From: Colius striatus
Lineage: Eukaryota; Chordata; Aves; Coliiformes; Coliidae
Assembly: GCF_028858725.1 (NCBI RefSeq)
Contig: NC_084776.1
Span: forward strand, 2,728,001 to 2,792,000
Length of the DNA: 64,000 nucleotides
Direction of reading: 5' to 3'
Both the position numbers and the translations under genes were made by a program. Positions 1-11,035 of this stretch are shown here, in pieces. The notes below the pieces were generated by a model, which searched no databases, was not told the origin of the DNA, and saw only the letters and a program-made list of their open reading frames with translations. The number at the start of each line of letters is the position of its first letter. Within the stretch, counting starts at the first letter, position 1.

Positions 1-545
1 AAATCTGCCTTTTATGCATTTTCATTTCTCTACTGATTTATGCAAGAGACACATTTTCCTTCTGAGGAAAATAACTCAGAAACACTTTTGTTTCTGATGG
101 AGGAGGAAGTTTTAAGATGAACTGGGGTGTACAGAGAGAGGAGGGGAAAATACTGCTTTCAGATTTCCTCTTTAATGGTTTTTAAACTTCTCTTGTGTTG
201 GCAGTTTCTGAACTCACTTGGCTCTGTTGGTCCTCAAGCTGACATTTCCTGGTGAGGCACAAGAAACAGAAGGGACATGCTGATTCATGGAAAAAATTAT
301 ATCTTAGGGAAGTCTGAAAGGCATTTCATAGCCCTAAAAAGCTGAGCACTCCATTTCTGAGGTCCTCTCCCTGCTAAATGTTGAGAGCCTGTGTGAATGA
401 TCAAGGTTTGGAATTTCTGAAGTTGACGTTGGTTTATAACAGCAAGAGCGTGGGGTAACCTGCACATAGTCTGCCATTCCCAATGCACATGTCTTCTGCT
501 GAATATCTGTTTTCAGAGCCTTTATTCATCTCTTTCTTAATGTAG
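1..545. other. intron sequence upstream of first visible ABCA exon
   Basis: No exon can be supported here. The exon starting at 546 needs two bases of a codon from an upstream exon, so the gene continues to the left. A 47-bp segment at 205-251 has an AG before it and GTGAG after it and would be in frame, but its translation does not resemble ABCA sequence, so it is not called. Confidence 0.6.
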
Positions 546-712
546 TTTGCTGCTCTATGTGGTTTACCTGCTTCCTCTGGTTTTGCAACTCTGCCTGATC
601 AGTGCCTGGCAGAGTGTGAGCTCTTGGGAGCTCTCATCTGCGCTGTACTTCTCGCCCCTGGGGAAGAAGGTTCACTCAGAGACAACCAGCCTCTTGGTCT
701 ACAACAACACAG
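546..712 (+). CDS. ABCA8: ABCA exon: start of second membrane domain
   Basis: The acceptor is TTAATGTAG and the donor CAG|GTGAG. The exon opens with one base finishing a codon and ends with one base of the next. It encodes a hydrophobic helix ([14 protein letters not shown]) followed by a lumenal segment with a YNNT glycosylation-type sequon. Confidence 0.85.
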
Positions 713-3700
713 GTGAGAGGAACGAGCCTTTCCTCATCCTTTCTTATTCTGGGGTTTCTTGCTGTTGCCAAGGAAAATAAGTGAAAGAGCAGATGTTTGT
801 AGGATGAAGGATATCTAAGGGAGGATGAAGGAGATCTAAGGGGAGGATGAAGGTTTTTGTAACAGGCACTATCATTTTTAAAGGGTCATGAATCAAGCCC
901 ACTTTGGCTTCAGCAGCTGGTGAGATCCCACTGCAATGATGTGAAAGGGATATGAGATTAGAAAGGACTCAGTTCTTTCCCTGCCCCAAATCCAGACAAT
1001 GTCTGCATTTCCAGAGTGTGGGATAGTCAAACCAGGCACCATACTTCAGTAGGAGCTCACTAATGCTGAGTCACATTGATAGTCTGCTTCCACAGTCTTA
1101 CCTCCAACAATCCCACAAGTGGATGCTATTTTATACTCTCTGGCTGGAGCATGATACCTTTGGCTTCATCACAAAGAATGTATTTTGTAGCAACTCAGCA
1201 AAGGCAGAGAAACACCCAACAATGTAAAGATTCAGTCAAAGAGACTGAAATCCATCACCTTCACAAAATGTAATGTGCAAGTCTGATGTCCAGGGTGATT
1301 GGACTTTTGGTGGTCATGGGTTAAAGGAAAGAAAAAACCCCAAACACAAGCCATCAAAGACTTGAGTAATATGATTCCTTTGCTCTTGGCTTTCACACCA
1401 GGCACAGCCATCAAAGACTTCATCCAGGTGCTTGAAAGCCAAGATCTCTCAGTGGAGATAACGAACCAGGAAAATATCACAGAGGAGCTAAAACACAACG
1501 GGGCAATCAAAGTGTCTCGCAAAGGTCAGGTGAGGAGTTCTGTTCTTCTCCCATTTCTTGCCAACTATTGAATAACCGAGCAAGATGCTTCCCTCCAGTT
1601 CTGCCTGTGGGATGGTCCTATTGAGGAAGGCTCATAGATATAAGGATTTGAAAGAAGCTAATAAACTATGTGTTAGAGGAGTCCTTATCACCTTCATCCT
1701 TCACCTCCAGCTTTACAGACTCCCAATAACTCATCACTTGTTTTTTAGCTAACAAAGCATATGCAGAATTCCTTCAGTCCTGGATTCTCCTGGTATGCTC
1801 CTTTCCTACCATTTCTCTGCAGATGAGAAAAGCCAAGAGTTTTCTTTTTCTTTTCTTGCTCTCTGAAGAGCTACAGGTTTACAGTGTTATGTCATGTGGA
1901 GGCCATCAACTGCTTCCCAGTGCTTGTGAACGTCATTAGCAATGCTCTGCTGGGAGCCCTTAATTCCACCACTCACATCCGGATCTGGAGTCATCCATTT
2001 TTCTCTGTAAGTGTCTGAATCTGGCAGCCAGAAAGTATTAAGAAATAGTTCTTAAATCTGCTTAAGGTATCAGTCATCAGACTTCAATGGGAAGCCACAT
2101 GGGACTGCCTATACCTGTAAACCCACCTTCCTTGACGGTGCCTCTGCAACCAACATGTTTGCCTTCAGGAAAAAGCTGTTTCCCTTGCAAGTGTCAAGGG
2201 TTGCTGAACAGAGAAGGTTTCTTCAGGAGGTTCCTTATTCTCTACATCACTTTATTCAAGCTGCAGCCCATCAATTAACATAAGAGAGAGCTTACCACAG
2301 CTCTGGGGCAAAGGAGTGGGGCCCGTAGCACCCACCTCTCCTCACAAGGGACAAACACTTTGCAGTGCTATGGTTTGGGGAAAACCTTCCTCCTGGCAAT
2401 ATTTGATTTCAGATGCTACTTTGTGTTCAAACTCACCCTGTACTCCATGAGAAATGCAGGAAGATGAATTGTGGCACCTGCAGATGTTTCCTACAAATGT
2501 TTTCTTCTTCTGTTTCCAGATAGATAACACACCTTTCTGGGATTATTTTCTCTCTGTTTACTTCATTTACATGCTGCTGTTATTCCCTGGTTTTCTTCCT
2601 CACTTTGCAATGGGCTACATGCAAGATTACAAGGTAAATTGCCTGAAATTGAACAGATTTAGGGTGGGCAGAAGGGATTACAAATGCATTGCCACAGGGA
2701 TGTTTGAATATGATGTAACATCAATGCTAACAGCTTTTTGTTAACTTTTTATGTCCTGGGGTGCAGTTGACCAACCAGGCACTGACAATAAACTGCCCTT
2801 TGCATTGTGCCTTCCCCAGGTGGGAGCTCGTGCCCAGTTGAGGATCTCAGGGCTCCTTCCCTCAGCATACTGGTGTGGCCAGGCACTGGTGGACATCCCA
2901 CTGAGCTGGCTTCTTCTCCTCTCCATGTTTGGGCTTCAGCTTGCAATTCTCAGGAAGACTTCTGTGATCATCAACAGCTGCTTCTTGCTGGTACATCCAT
3001 TCTGGTCATTACTGGTTCACTAGGCAGGGATTGGGGCAACACTTTGAGTATGTGTAGGGGTAGCTGAGATACCATGGATACAGATAGTGCTGGCACTCCT
3101 CTGGGTCCCCAGATGCTTACTGACCTTCTCCTTGTTTCACCCCCTATCATTTAGGTTTTCTCAGGTAATAAATCTTGCCATAACATCCTCCTTTGCACTT
3201 AGCAGTACAATTGCAATTAATTTCTGAATGCCCTGAGGTGTGACCCTTTTAGTGGAACCACATTGCTATAGATATGCTTCTGGTTGTTTAGATCAGTTGA
3301 TTTTCTCCAGTGAAAGGTGTTTTTTTTCTTGCTGTAGGTCATAGCTTCTGTTGGCTATGGAATCTCCATCATTCTCTTCATCTACTTGATCTCCTTCGTC
3401 TTTCGCAAAGGATGGAACAGTGATTTCTGGACTTTTATCCTGATAGTGGTGAGCATAAGGCCAGATACTGTGCTGTAGGGTGTGCAGAAATGGATTTTGG
3501 GATCTTAAGGATGAGCTAGAGGTCAAAACACCGAGTGTGGGTGTAGAACATTAATATGGGCATGTGTTTTATAGAAGCAAATCCTGTATCAAATTGGTGT
3601 CATCATGCACTTTTCCCCACAATCCCACTACACCACAGGGAAATGCTTGGATCTATCCTGAGATGGTGCAGGAACGGAGACAAAAACACAGGGAAATGCT

Positions 3701-6700
3701 TGGATCTATCCTGAGATGGTGCAGGAATGGAGACAAAAAGTTATTGCTCTGTTCAGCACTTCATATCCGAGAGATGTTAGGTGTTGAGACATAAGCCATC
3801 TGGTTCTACGACCTGAAAGTAAATGGGTTATTTGGCAAGAACTGGGATGGAAAAGAATAGGACAGGATTCCAAGCTTCATGCTTCTGCCTGAAGCAGTCC
3901 TGTGTCTGGGAGGAAGTTTCCCTGGCTGACCCAAACCAGCAGCCTACCCTGAGGCAGAGACAGCTGAGAACCTCCCGAGCTCTCACTGTTTCATGTCTTT
4001 ACACCTCTTGTCCATTTGTAGAAATTCAACAGGGAATTGAAAAGGTAGATCCAGGTATTTTTGAGGAGCAGGGAGGAGTGTAAGCTTTCCCATCAGCTGA
4101 GTGACCCTCTGGTTTTATTTTTAGGTGTGCCTTGTTTCGTTCATCATCGGCAAAATCCTTGAATTCGCCGTCGATGTTTCAGCCTCCCTCTGCGTTCTGT
4201 CTCTCTTGATTCCCATGTACCCAGTGATGGGGATAATAACCAACTCCATTAATGTAAGCAGTGGTACTGGGTGAGGAGAAGCTTCCCACCATAAAACACA
4301 ACTGTATGTCTTTGTGAGCAAAGTCTGGTGGTGACCACATTGGTTGGTTTCCACAATGGGTGGGATTTTCCAGATGGACATAGCGCATCATTAGGTGGCC
4401 AAGTTGGATTAGATATCACTTTCCTGGCTGTTTGTTATGGCTGGGGGCTTCTTGTGCAATTGAGCTGTTCCTGCAGATTAGGGAAGCACTTTTAATTCTT
4501 TCCATGCAGAGTCAAGCAACTTGAAGAATCATAAGAGAGATTTTGAAGCTGTGTGTCTGACTTTGTGTGGAAATTGAGTGAGGAGAATACTCACAGGGCA
4601 CTTTACTCCCTGTCAGCTGAGGGTGGCCACAGAGAGTAGAATAAGGATTTAACAAAACCCTCCAGCTATGTGCAAGACCATTTATGAGCCATAAGTGAAG
4701 TCCATATAGAAGAGACTCCTCCTCTGCCCTGTCCCACTCACCTTCACCTCTGCTGGGACCCCAGAAGAAGAGTCTGAGCCATATACTGAGTGCCATGACA
4801 TTTTCTGGTGTAGGGCTGGGATGCCCAAAGTCAAACATCTGTATTTGCTCATCTGCATGGTGAATATTTGGGGTAAAACAGAGGGTTTTGGATGTTTTCA
4901 AAGCATTTGTTGCTTGCTTCTAACCCTTTCAAAATGAGCCAGCATTATACTATAGAATTACAGCTCTTTGTTGTTTGTTATGGGCTTTTGTTTTATTCTT
5001 ATAGTATTTTAAAGAAGACACTGAGGCATTTGATGTGGAACCAACGGGTGACATACTAACAGCTGTCTTTGCAGTAAGGACAATTTTAAGATCACTATTA
5101 TTTGGGAATGTGTGTCTCCTAAACCCTGTCCTCAGTGACAAGGAAGCAGGCAAGATCCCTCAGCTCGTTTCATGCAGAAGGAAGATCTCAGTGGGTCTGA
5201 ATGACTCCCCTGTGCAAAAACAACCTCCCTCCTTTGAAACGAGGAAGGGAAAACCAAATGAGCCCAAATCACTTCATGATGACTTGTTATATTGTTAATT
5301 GGGTTTCAGTTAATGATGACTTGTTACATTGTTAATTGGGTTTCGCTTCTGCCATGAGTATTCTCTGCAGCGTTTTAGGTGATAGCAGAGTTCACAGCCC
5401 TCAGGATTACCCTGATTTAAATGTTAATGGACTTTATTTTCACACCCCATGTTTTTCCACCCATGTATTTTATATCACTGCCACTACCCTCAGCTTCAGC
5501 CATAGCAGGATGGAAGGCAAGGCTGTTAATGTGGCAACTTCTCTTCTTTTCAGCCTTATATCCATTCAGTGTGTTTCATTTTTCTCCTCCGATGTTTGGA
5601 GATGAGATATGGAAGAGCAGTTCTGAGGAAGGACCCACTGTTTAGGTTTGTATAAACACACATGCACGTGTGAGATCTAAACTCCTAGCCCACTGCTTTG
5701 CCTTGAAGACAACATTTTGATCAGGTTTCATTGCCTTTGTGTCCTTAGCTTTAATTTTGCCTTTAAATACTGGTGATATTTCATGACTAAATTAACCTTT
5801 TAGATACTACAGTGCTCTGCTAACATAAAACAGCTCCCCAGCTTGTTAGTACCTCCACAAATCATTGCCTGTGCTGTTGTGGATGTACCAGTTTGGTTTT
5901 GTACAACACAGAATGATTATCAATATAAAAATTATAATAATAAGTTATTAAAAAGCCCACAAGAAACATTGAACCAGAGAGATATTCACTCCTGGTCTAG
6001 CTAAAATGCATTGGTGGAGAACAAAGGTAAAGAACAAAATGCCAAGACAAATCTGGTGGGTTTGTAGGATTTCCCCAAGAAGAGAAATCAGCCACCAGCA
6101 CGCTGAGGAGGTCGAAGAGGAAGATGAAGATGTTAAAGCTGAAAGAGCAGCAGTGAGAAATGCCATAGTGGCTCCAAGCCAGGATGAGGTATGACTGAGT
6201 GCTGTGCTTCTCTTTTTATTTTATACCAGTAAGGAGCTGGTTAAAAACAAACCAGCAAGTCTCAATAAGTGCAAGCCAATGCTCTAGCTGTCCTCACTGG
6301 GAAAATCCAACTCCCAAATGGCCAGTGGGAGTCTCATCTGGACAGATAAGGGAGCTTTTAAGAAGGATATGGACAATAAAGTGTCCTGTTGCATGTCATA
6401 TTCAAAGACCTTTAGAAGGTTTCCTGCCTCTTTTAATGGAAAAAATATTACTGGAGGATTAATGCAAGATGATTAATCCAAGATGATAGACTAATCTTTC
6501 CTCCTCCTCCTTGCTTTCAGAACTCAGTCATTATTGTCAGCAATCTGTGCAAGGAATACAAAACCAAGGAGGCTGGTTCAGTTTTTAAGAAGAAGAAGAA
6601 AATGGCCACCAAAAATGTTTCCTTCTGTGTTAAAAAAGGTGAGATCAAAGCTGTTCTCCTGATCATACCCAGAGAGTTAATTCTCTGCAGATTCTCAGTT

Positions 6701-9700
6701 GTCTGAGCAAGGACATCAAGGTCAAACCTGCTTGCTCCATGGTTAGGGCACATTCAGTTGATGTGTTAATGACGTGGATGCATTCTGTTAGTCACCTTTC
6801 ACTCTCCATTATCTAGAATAACACAGTCTCCTCTCTCCAGGATCCACTTCAGTGGCTTCTGAGACACCTGGGAGCAATGCTTAGACAGAGAATGGAAGCA
6901 TTATAAGCTCTCAGGGCATATATTTATGCTGTTTACTTTTGTGTGCCCTTTGATAGTAGCTCGTTCTCTTCCAGATTTTGTCTTTTGTGGGGCTGTGCCT
7001 GATGTGTTTGTTGAATGGGGAGGGTTACTAAGAAATTATATGTACTGATTCCAGGAGAAGTATTAGGACTTCTGGGGCCCAATGGAGCTGGTAAAAGCAC
7101 AGCTATCAAAATGATCATCGGGGAGACAGAGCTGACTGCTGGGCAGGTAGGAGGGGTCTGGAGAAAAGGGACAGGTCCATGGTAAAAGTGCAACTGCAAA
7201 CCTTGCACTGAGGATAAACTACACATCTTTTTCAAAGCATCATTAATGACTGAGGTGTTACTAAATGAACTTGTGGTGCTATTAAACGAAAGAAGGTATT
7301 AACAAAAATTACAGTGAGCTCTGTCTGACTTTGCCAGGCAGTTGCATCTACCCTAATTGGCCATGTTTCTATTTAGAAACCATGTAAATGGAGGCTGAAA
7401 AATTACTTCCTTGCTCTTCATGTTTCCTCATCTAAATCCCAAGGAAGCCCATAGCCTTCCTCTGAACCATTCCCTTGTGTCTGGGCAAGGCTATGTGAGA
7501 GGTTGGGACATCTCTTTTTTTGGTGGTATCCAGCAACAGGACAAGGGGTGATGGGATGAAGCTGGAGCACAAAAAGTTCCATTTAAACACAAGAAAAAAC
7601 TATTTCACTGTGAGGGTGAGGGAGCCCTGGCACAGGCTGCCCAGGGAGGGTGTGGAGGCTCCTCCCTTGGAGGTCTTCAAGACCCATCTAGACACGTTCC
7701 TGTGACCTGGTCTACATTGACCTGCTTCTGCAGGGGGGTTGGGCTGGATGAGCTCTAAAGGTCCCTTCCAATCCCCACCAATCTATGATTGTATGATTCT
7801 ATGAGAATGATCAGCCTGGTTGTGCAGGTGCTGATGAAGAGGGGAGATGGAGCAGCCCAGGACCACATGCCTGCCTTCCTGGGGTACTGCCCACAGGAGG
7901 ATCCGCTCTGGCCAGACCTCACTGTGCACCAGCACCTGCAGGTCTACGCGGCTGTGAAAGGGGTGTGCAAGGAGGATACAGCTGCTGTTGTCAACAGGTA
8001 CGGGACAGGGGATGGTCAGTGTTCTTACACCCTAGTCCTAGGGCATGAGGAAAGGACCAGAAAGTCCAAATTCACTGTGAGCCAGAGGCAACCTTGAAAG
8101 AACTGAGGAAATGGAGCTGCAAAGGGGATTTTGTGCTAAATGTGATTGAGTGGGTTAAGAGAAATCTCCAGCTTTCCTGAGTGCAGTGAGTGGGGATGAA
8201 TTTACCACTAATGTCTTTTTAAGTGTGTTATCTTTAGGAAGCATTTCTAAAATCTCTGATGTTATAGTTTGGCACTACAAAAAAAGGTGCCTAAGTGCTG
8301 CCTGCTCAGCTGACACTGGCAGGGTGGAATGGATTTATAATGCTGGTGACACTAATGATGGGTTTAGAGAAGAGCTTGTGGCTTACTTGGTACACTTTGC
8401 TTCAAATATTCACTTACATCTTTATACCACAGTAAATGTTTAATGAAAACAAGCAGGAGTCAAGAGCAAGCAGAGGAAAGTGCCTTTTTCTTCTCATTTT
8501 GGGAATCCTTGGTGAAAGTATTGAGCTGGGCATAACAAAGTTGTTCTTTTTTCACTTGTTCCCTTTCCCCACAGGATAGTGAATGCTCTGCAGCTTCAAG
8601 GCTACTTAAAAAAAACACCCAGGAAACTATCTGCTGGGATAACCAGAAAGGTGTGTTTTGTTTCACCTATAATGACCACTGCAATGCTCACAGCACAAAT
8701 CAAAAATGCCTTCGGTGAGTGGAAGGACCTGGGTGTGCTCTGAGCTGCCTGGGAGAGCATTGTGGTGGCTCCCATGTGGGGTGATGGAAACCACACTGCC
8801 TAGAAATCAGAACTTTGATTTGCATAAACAGAGAGACAAGAGTAGACAGAATGCCAGGGGCTGCAGGAGATTTGACTCAAAGCCCTTTCTTTCCCTGTCT
8901 TAGCTGTGCTTTGCAGTGTCTGTGCTGGGCAACCCTGAGGTCCTGCTCCTGGACGAGCCAACAACAGGCATGGATCCCAATGGGCAGCGCTGTGTCTGGT
9001 GAGTAGCACCTCAGGCATCATGCTGGGAAAGGGTTGGAAGCTGAAAGTAGATGCCTAAGGTTAGATAAAGAGCATTTACCCCAGCTGCAGTTAGTGCTGC
9101 TTATCACATGCCAACGGTTTTATTGGAAACACCTTTTTTCTGGTTCCTAGAGAGAGAAAACACTTTATCTCCATCCTTGTTGCAAGCTTTAGGGCAGTCA
9201 TACACAGGATTGAGAAGGATTCAGAAAGGGACCTGAGGCAAAAAGCACTTTTCTGTCACTATTTCCCAGTATTACCATAAGCACATCAGTCTAAAGCTGC
9301 TGTAGGTAAAGTTTTCACGCTTGTTTCAGTGGAGAGGCATTTGGAGGGACAAAGGTGTAAGAAAAAGTGTTCTTAGGGAGTATCAGCTTTTTTTCTTCCC
9401 CCCTCTCCCAGGAAAATGATTCGTGCTGCCCTGAAAACCAAGGAGACAGGAGCCATCCTGACAACACACTACACAGAGGAGGCAGAGGCGGTGTGTGACC
9501 GTGTGGCCATCGTGGTGTCCGGGCAGCTACGGTGGGCAGCAGCAGGGCCAGCACACAGCTAGGCTGGGAAATGCTCCAGGCAGTGAGAGGAGCTTCTCCT
9601 CCAGCCTCCCCTGCCTGAGCCCATCACCGTGGGCTTTATGAAGTGCTCCCTGTGATCTCAGCAGTAGTACAATTTTGATGGAGCAGGTGATGGGGCACTA

Positions 9701-11035
9701 AGCTTTTTACACTGATATCTCTCTTTTTTCCCCTACCCCCTCTCCTGCAGCTGCATTGGCTCCATTCAGTACCTGAAGAACAAATTTGGCAAAGGCTATG
9801 TACTGGAAATTAAGGTCAAGGATGCAGAGTGCACTGATCTTCTCCATGCTGAGATTTTGAGGATTTTCCCAGGTGCAGCCCGTCAGGAACGGTAACTAGA
9901 CAATACGGGGTGAATGGTGGCTTCAGCACTGCCTCATGCCTAAAAATGGCCCCAGTGTGATGGCCAGACACAGGACCTCAGCTGGAAAGGGTTGAACAGC
10001 TCAGAGTCCCTGTATGTTGATCAGGTTTGATGATGTCACCACATCCACCCCTGCAGCACAATGTCCATAGCATGGCATCGAGTTTTGATCCCACAGCCTC
10101 AGTACAGAGCAGGAATCACCTTTTCTTCCTTTTTTCTTCCAGGTTCCCATCTTTGCTAGTCTATAAGGTCCCAATGGAAGATGCACTGCCCTTATCTCAG
10201 TCTTTCTTCAAACTAGAGGAAGGTAGGAGCAAAACAAGATGACTTCTTGACAAGGTGAAACACAGACTGTTACCTTTCTCCTCTCTTTCCATTTCTCCCC
10301 AGCCAAACGAAACTTCAACCTTGAGGAGTACAGCTTCTCTTTGAATACTTTGGCTCAGGTAGGTGATTTCAAGGCTGGATATGCTGTAAAGGCATGAGCA
10401 GGAACAATAGCCACAGAGAGATCTTAGCCAGTGCAGTGACAGAAGGCTTCTCCATCATAAATCTGCCTGGGGGTGGTGGGCAAGGGGTCCTCTACTGGGA
10501 AAGGGGTCAAAAATGGCTTGGGTTTTACTTCAGTGCTGGAGTTTAGCATGGTGGGAACAAGCCCAGGCAAAGTGTTGCTGCTTGACTCCACTTACCCAAG
10601 GCAGGCATACCACACATGCAAGGGATGGATGCCCATGCCCATGGTTGCTCCTGAAGCAGCAGGTTATTGCTGTTTGTACAAGGCTGGTGGCAAAAAGGAG
10701 GAGTGTTTATATTAATCCTTTGGTGGGTAAAACCTACTCTCTGGATACACTTATGGGCAGCTGGTGCCTCTCAGAAGAGGAACCAGAGCACAGGAGCCTC
10801 AGCCACTGCTTATGTGCTCCTCACATAAAGCTACTTCACAAAGTAGAGGCTGCAGAGCTGTGCCTCCTGTAAAGAACCATCACAGTGGCTACTGAAAGAC
10901 AGAGAAATAAGCAGAGTTTTATCTTGCCCATTTCAGGTTTTCTTGGAACTCTCCCGAGAGCAGGAGAAGGAGAATCTGGATCTGGCTTTGGATGGGACTT
11001 TTGAGTGGAAACATCTGCAGCAGGAGGACTGTTAA
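546..11035 (+). CDS. ABCA8: ABCA6/8/9/10-type ABC transporter, C-terminal half (partial gene, 20 exons)
   Basis: Full-length ABCA proteins of about 1,600 residues have two membrane domains and two ATP-binding domains and move or regulate lipids in membranes. Here exons 546-712, 1402-1529, 1869-2006, 2520-2633, 2820-2990, 3338-3448, 4125-4253, 5005-5073, 5554-5645, 6068-6188, 6521-6638, 7055-7146, 7828-7997, 8575-8650, 8904-8998, 9412-9531, 9751-9891, 10143-10222, 10303-10358 and 10937-11035 join with consistent phases into 761 codons and a stop. Visible residues 1-372 are the second membrane domain and residues 373-413 an acidic linker. NBD2 has Walker [10 protein letters not shown] (460-468), Q-loop Gln506, signature LSAGI (558-562), Walker B VLLLDEP (578-584) and H-loop His616. 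All catalytic motifs are present, so the half seen looks functional. LSAGI followed by a basic stretch and LCF is typical of the ABCA5/6/8/9/10 branch. The symbol rests on being next to FAM20A in the same orientation, as human ABCA8 is; a one-to-one paralogue assignment is not proven. Confidence 0.85.
802..855. repeat. short tandem repeat, about 21-bp unit
   Basis: About two and a half imperfect copies of a purine-rich unit built on GGATGAAGGAGATCTAAGG lie in an ABCA intron. Confidence 0.7.
1402..1529 (+). CDS. ABCA8: ABCA exon: lumenal loop of second membrane domain
   Basis: The exon completes a glycine codon split from the previous exon. It encodes a soluble stretch ([19 protein letters not shown]) with an NIT sequon. 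The donor at CAG|GTGAGG was preferred over an upstream AAAG|GTCAG because it gives phase 0 and joins to SYRFTV. Confidence 0.85.
1869..2006 (+). CDS. ABCA8: ABCA exon: lumenal loop, YRFTV / NCFPVLVN region
   Basis: Phase 0 at both ends, 46 codons. It contains [23 protein letters not shown] and an NST sequon, a conserved stretch of the lumenal loop in the ABCA6/8/9/10 group. The acceptor is GAAG at 1865-1868. Confidence 0.88.
2520..2633 (+). CDS. ABCA8: ABCA exon: membrane helix
   Basis: Thirty-eight codons, phase 0. It holds a long aromatic and hydrophobic helix ([17 protein letters not shown]) and ends in YMQDYK, directly joined to the next exon's [11 protein letters not shown]. Confidence 0.9.
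2820..2990 (+). CDS. ABCA8: ABCA exon: [20 protein letters not shown] region
   Basis: Fifty-seven codons, phase 0. The run [18 protein letters not shown] is one of the best-conserved signatures of the second ABCA membrane domain. A hydrophobic helix ([16 protein letters not shown]) follows. Confidence 0.92.
3338..3448 (+). CDS. ABCA8: ABCA exon: membrane helix and short loop
   Basis: Thirty-seven codons, phase 0. Helix [17 protein letters not shown] is followed by a basic loop (RKGWNSDFW) and the start of the next helix. Confidence 0.9.
3634..3739. repeat. perfectly placed 53-bp tandem duplication
   Basis: Two adjacent 53-bp copies begin CACAGGGAAATGC at 3634 and 3687 and differ at one base I can see (AACGG versus AATGG). 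They lie inside an ABCA intron. Confidence 0.92.
4125..4253 (+). CDS. ABCA8: ABCA exon: two membrane helices
   Basis: Forty-three codons, phase 0. Hydrophobic stretches [16 protein letters not shown] and [17 protein letters not shown] are followed by TNSIN, with donor AAT|GTAAGC. Confidence 0.88.
5005..5073 (+). CDS. ABCA8: ABCA exon: short lumenal segment
   Basis: A 69-bp exon (23 codons, phase 0) encoding acidic sequence [19 protein letters not shown]. The acceptor is TTATAG and the donor GCA|GTAAGG. It joins in frame to [12 protein letters not shown]. Confidence 0.82.
5276..5344. repeat. direct repeat, 32-bp copies at 37-bp period
   Basis: ATGATGACTTGTTA and the following bases are repeated nearly exactly at 5276-5307 and 5313-5344 in an ABCA intron. 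Confidence 0.85.
5554..5645 (+). CDS. ABCA8: ABCA exon: last membrane helix
   Basis: It encodes [20 protein letters not shown] and RKDPLF. The split arginine codon (AG plus G) joins to the next exon. PYIH and LRCLEMxYG are hallmark residues at the end of the second membrane domain in this group. Confidence 0.92.
6068..6188 (+). CDS. ABCA8: ABCA exon: acidic linker to NBD2
   Basis: It begins ISPRRE after the membrane domain and carries a strongly acidic run ([10 protein letters not shown]) and then a basic patch. It is a cytosolic linker between the membrane and ATP-binding domains. Confidence 0.88.
6521..6638 (+). CDS. ABCA8: ABCA exon: first strands of NBD2
   Basis: It encodes [11 protein letters not shown], a lysine-rich insertion (FKKKKK) and [12 protein letters not shown], the usual beta-strand lead-in to Walker A in ABC domains. 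Confidence 0.9.
7055..7146 (+). CDS. ABCA8: ABCA exon: Walker A of NBD2
   Basis: It encodes [15 protein letters not shown], a perfect P-loop (Lys466, Ser467 of the visible fragment), then [14 protein letters not shown]. Confidence 0.95.
7520..7804 (+). mobile_element. CR1 LINE 3' fragment (sense) in ABCA intron
   Basis: The sequence matches the familiar bird CR1 3' end: ACAAGGGGTGATGGG, GGCTGCCCAGG, GGTCCCTTCCAA and a tail of ATGATTCTATG repeats. It ends only 23 bases before the coding exon at 7828. Confidence 0.92.
7828..7997 (+). CDS. ABCA8: ABCA exon: Q-loop of NBD2
   Basis: It encodes [20 protein letters not shown], with the Q-loop glutamine Gln506, then [10 protein letters not shown]. 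The acceptor GTTGTGCAG has a weak pyrimidine tract and sits next to a CR1 tail. Confidence 0.93.
8575..8650 (+). CDS. ABCA8: ABCA exon: ABC signature motif
   Basis: It encodes [14 protein letters not shown] replaces the canonical LSGGQ, as is usual for NBD2 in the ABCA5/6/8/9/10 branch. The exon completes an arginine codon from the previous exon. Confidence 0.93.
8904..8998 (+). CDS. ABCA8: ABCA exon: Walker B of NBD2
   Basis: It encodes [19 protein letters not shown] and [10 protein letters not shown]. Walker B Asp582 and catalytic Glu583 are intact. Confidence 0.95.
9412..9531 (+). CDS. ABCA8: ABCA exon: H-loop of NBD2
   Basis: It encodes [20 protein letters not shown], with the switch histidine His616, then VVSGQL. 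Confidence 0.95.
9751..9891 (+). CDS. ABCA8: ABCA exon: C-terminal regulatory domain, part 1
   Basis: It encodes [20 protein letters not shown], the conserved segment just after NBD2 in ABCA proteins, and IFPGAARQE. Confidence 0.93.
10143..10222 (+). CDS. ABCA8: ABCA exon: C-terminal regulatory domain, part 2
   Basis: It encodes [19 protein letters not shown] and FFKLEE. The phase joins both neighbours. Confidence 0.92.
10303..10358 (+). CDS. ABCA8: ABCA exon: C-terminal regulatory domain, part 3
   Basis: A 56-bp exon encoding [19 protein letters not shown]. The EEYSFSxxTLxQVFLEL run across this junction is characteristic of ABCA C termini. Confidence 0.93.
10937..11035 (+). CDS. ABCA8: ABCA terminal coding exon and stop
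   Basis: It encodes [15 protein letters not shown] and ends in EDC followed by TAA at 11033-11035. The preceding intron of about 580 bp holds no recognisable repeat. Confidence 0.93.
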   Translation, partial: VFLELSREQEKENLDLALDGTFEWKHLQQEDC

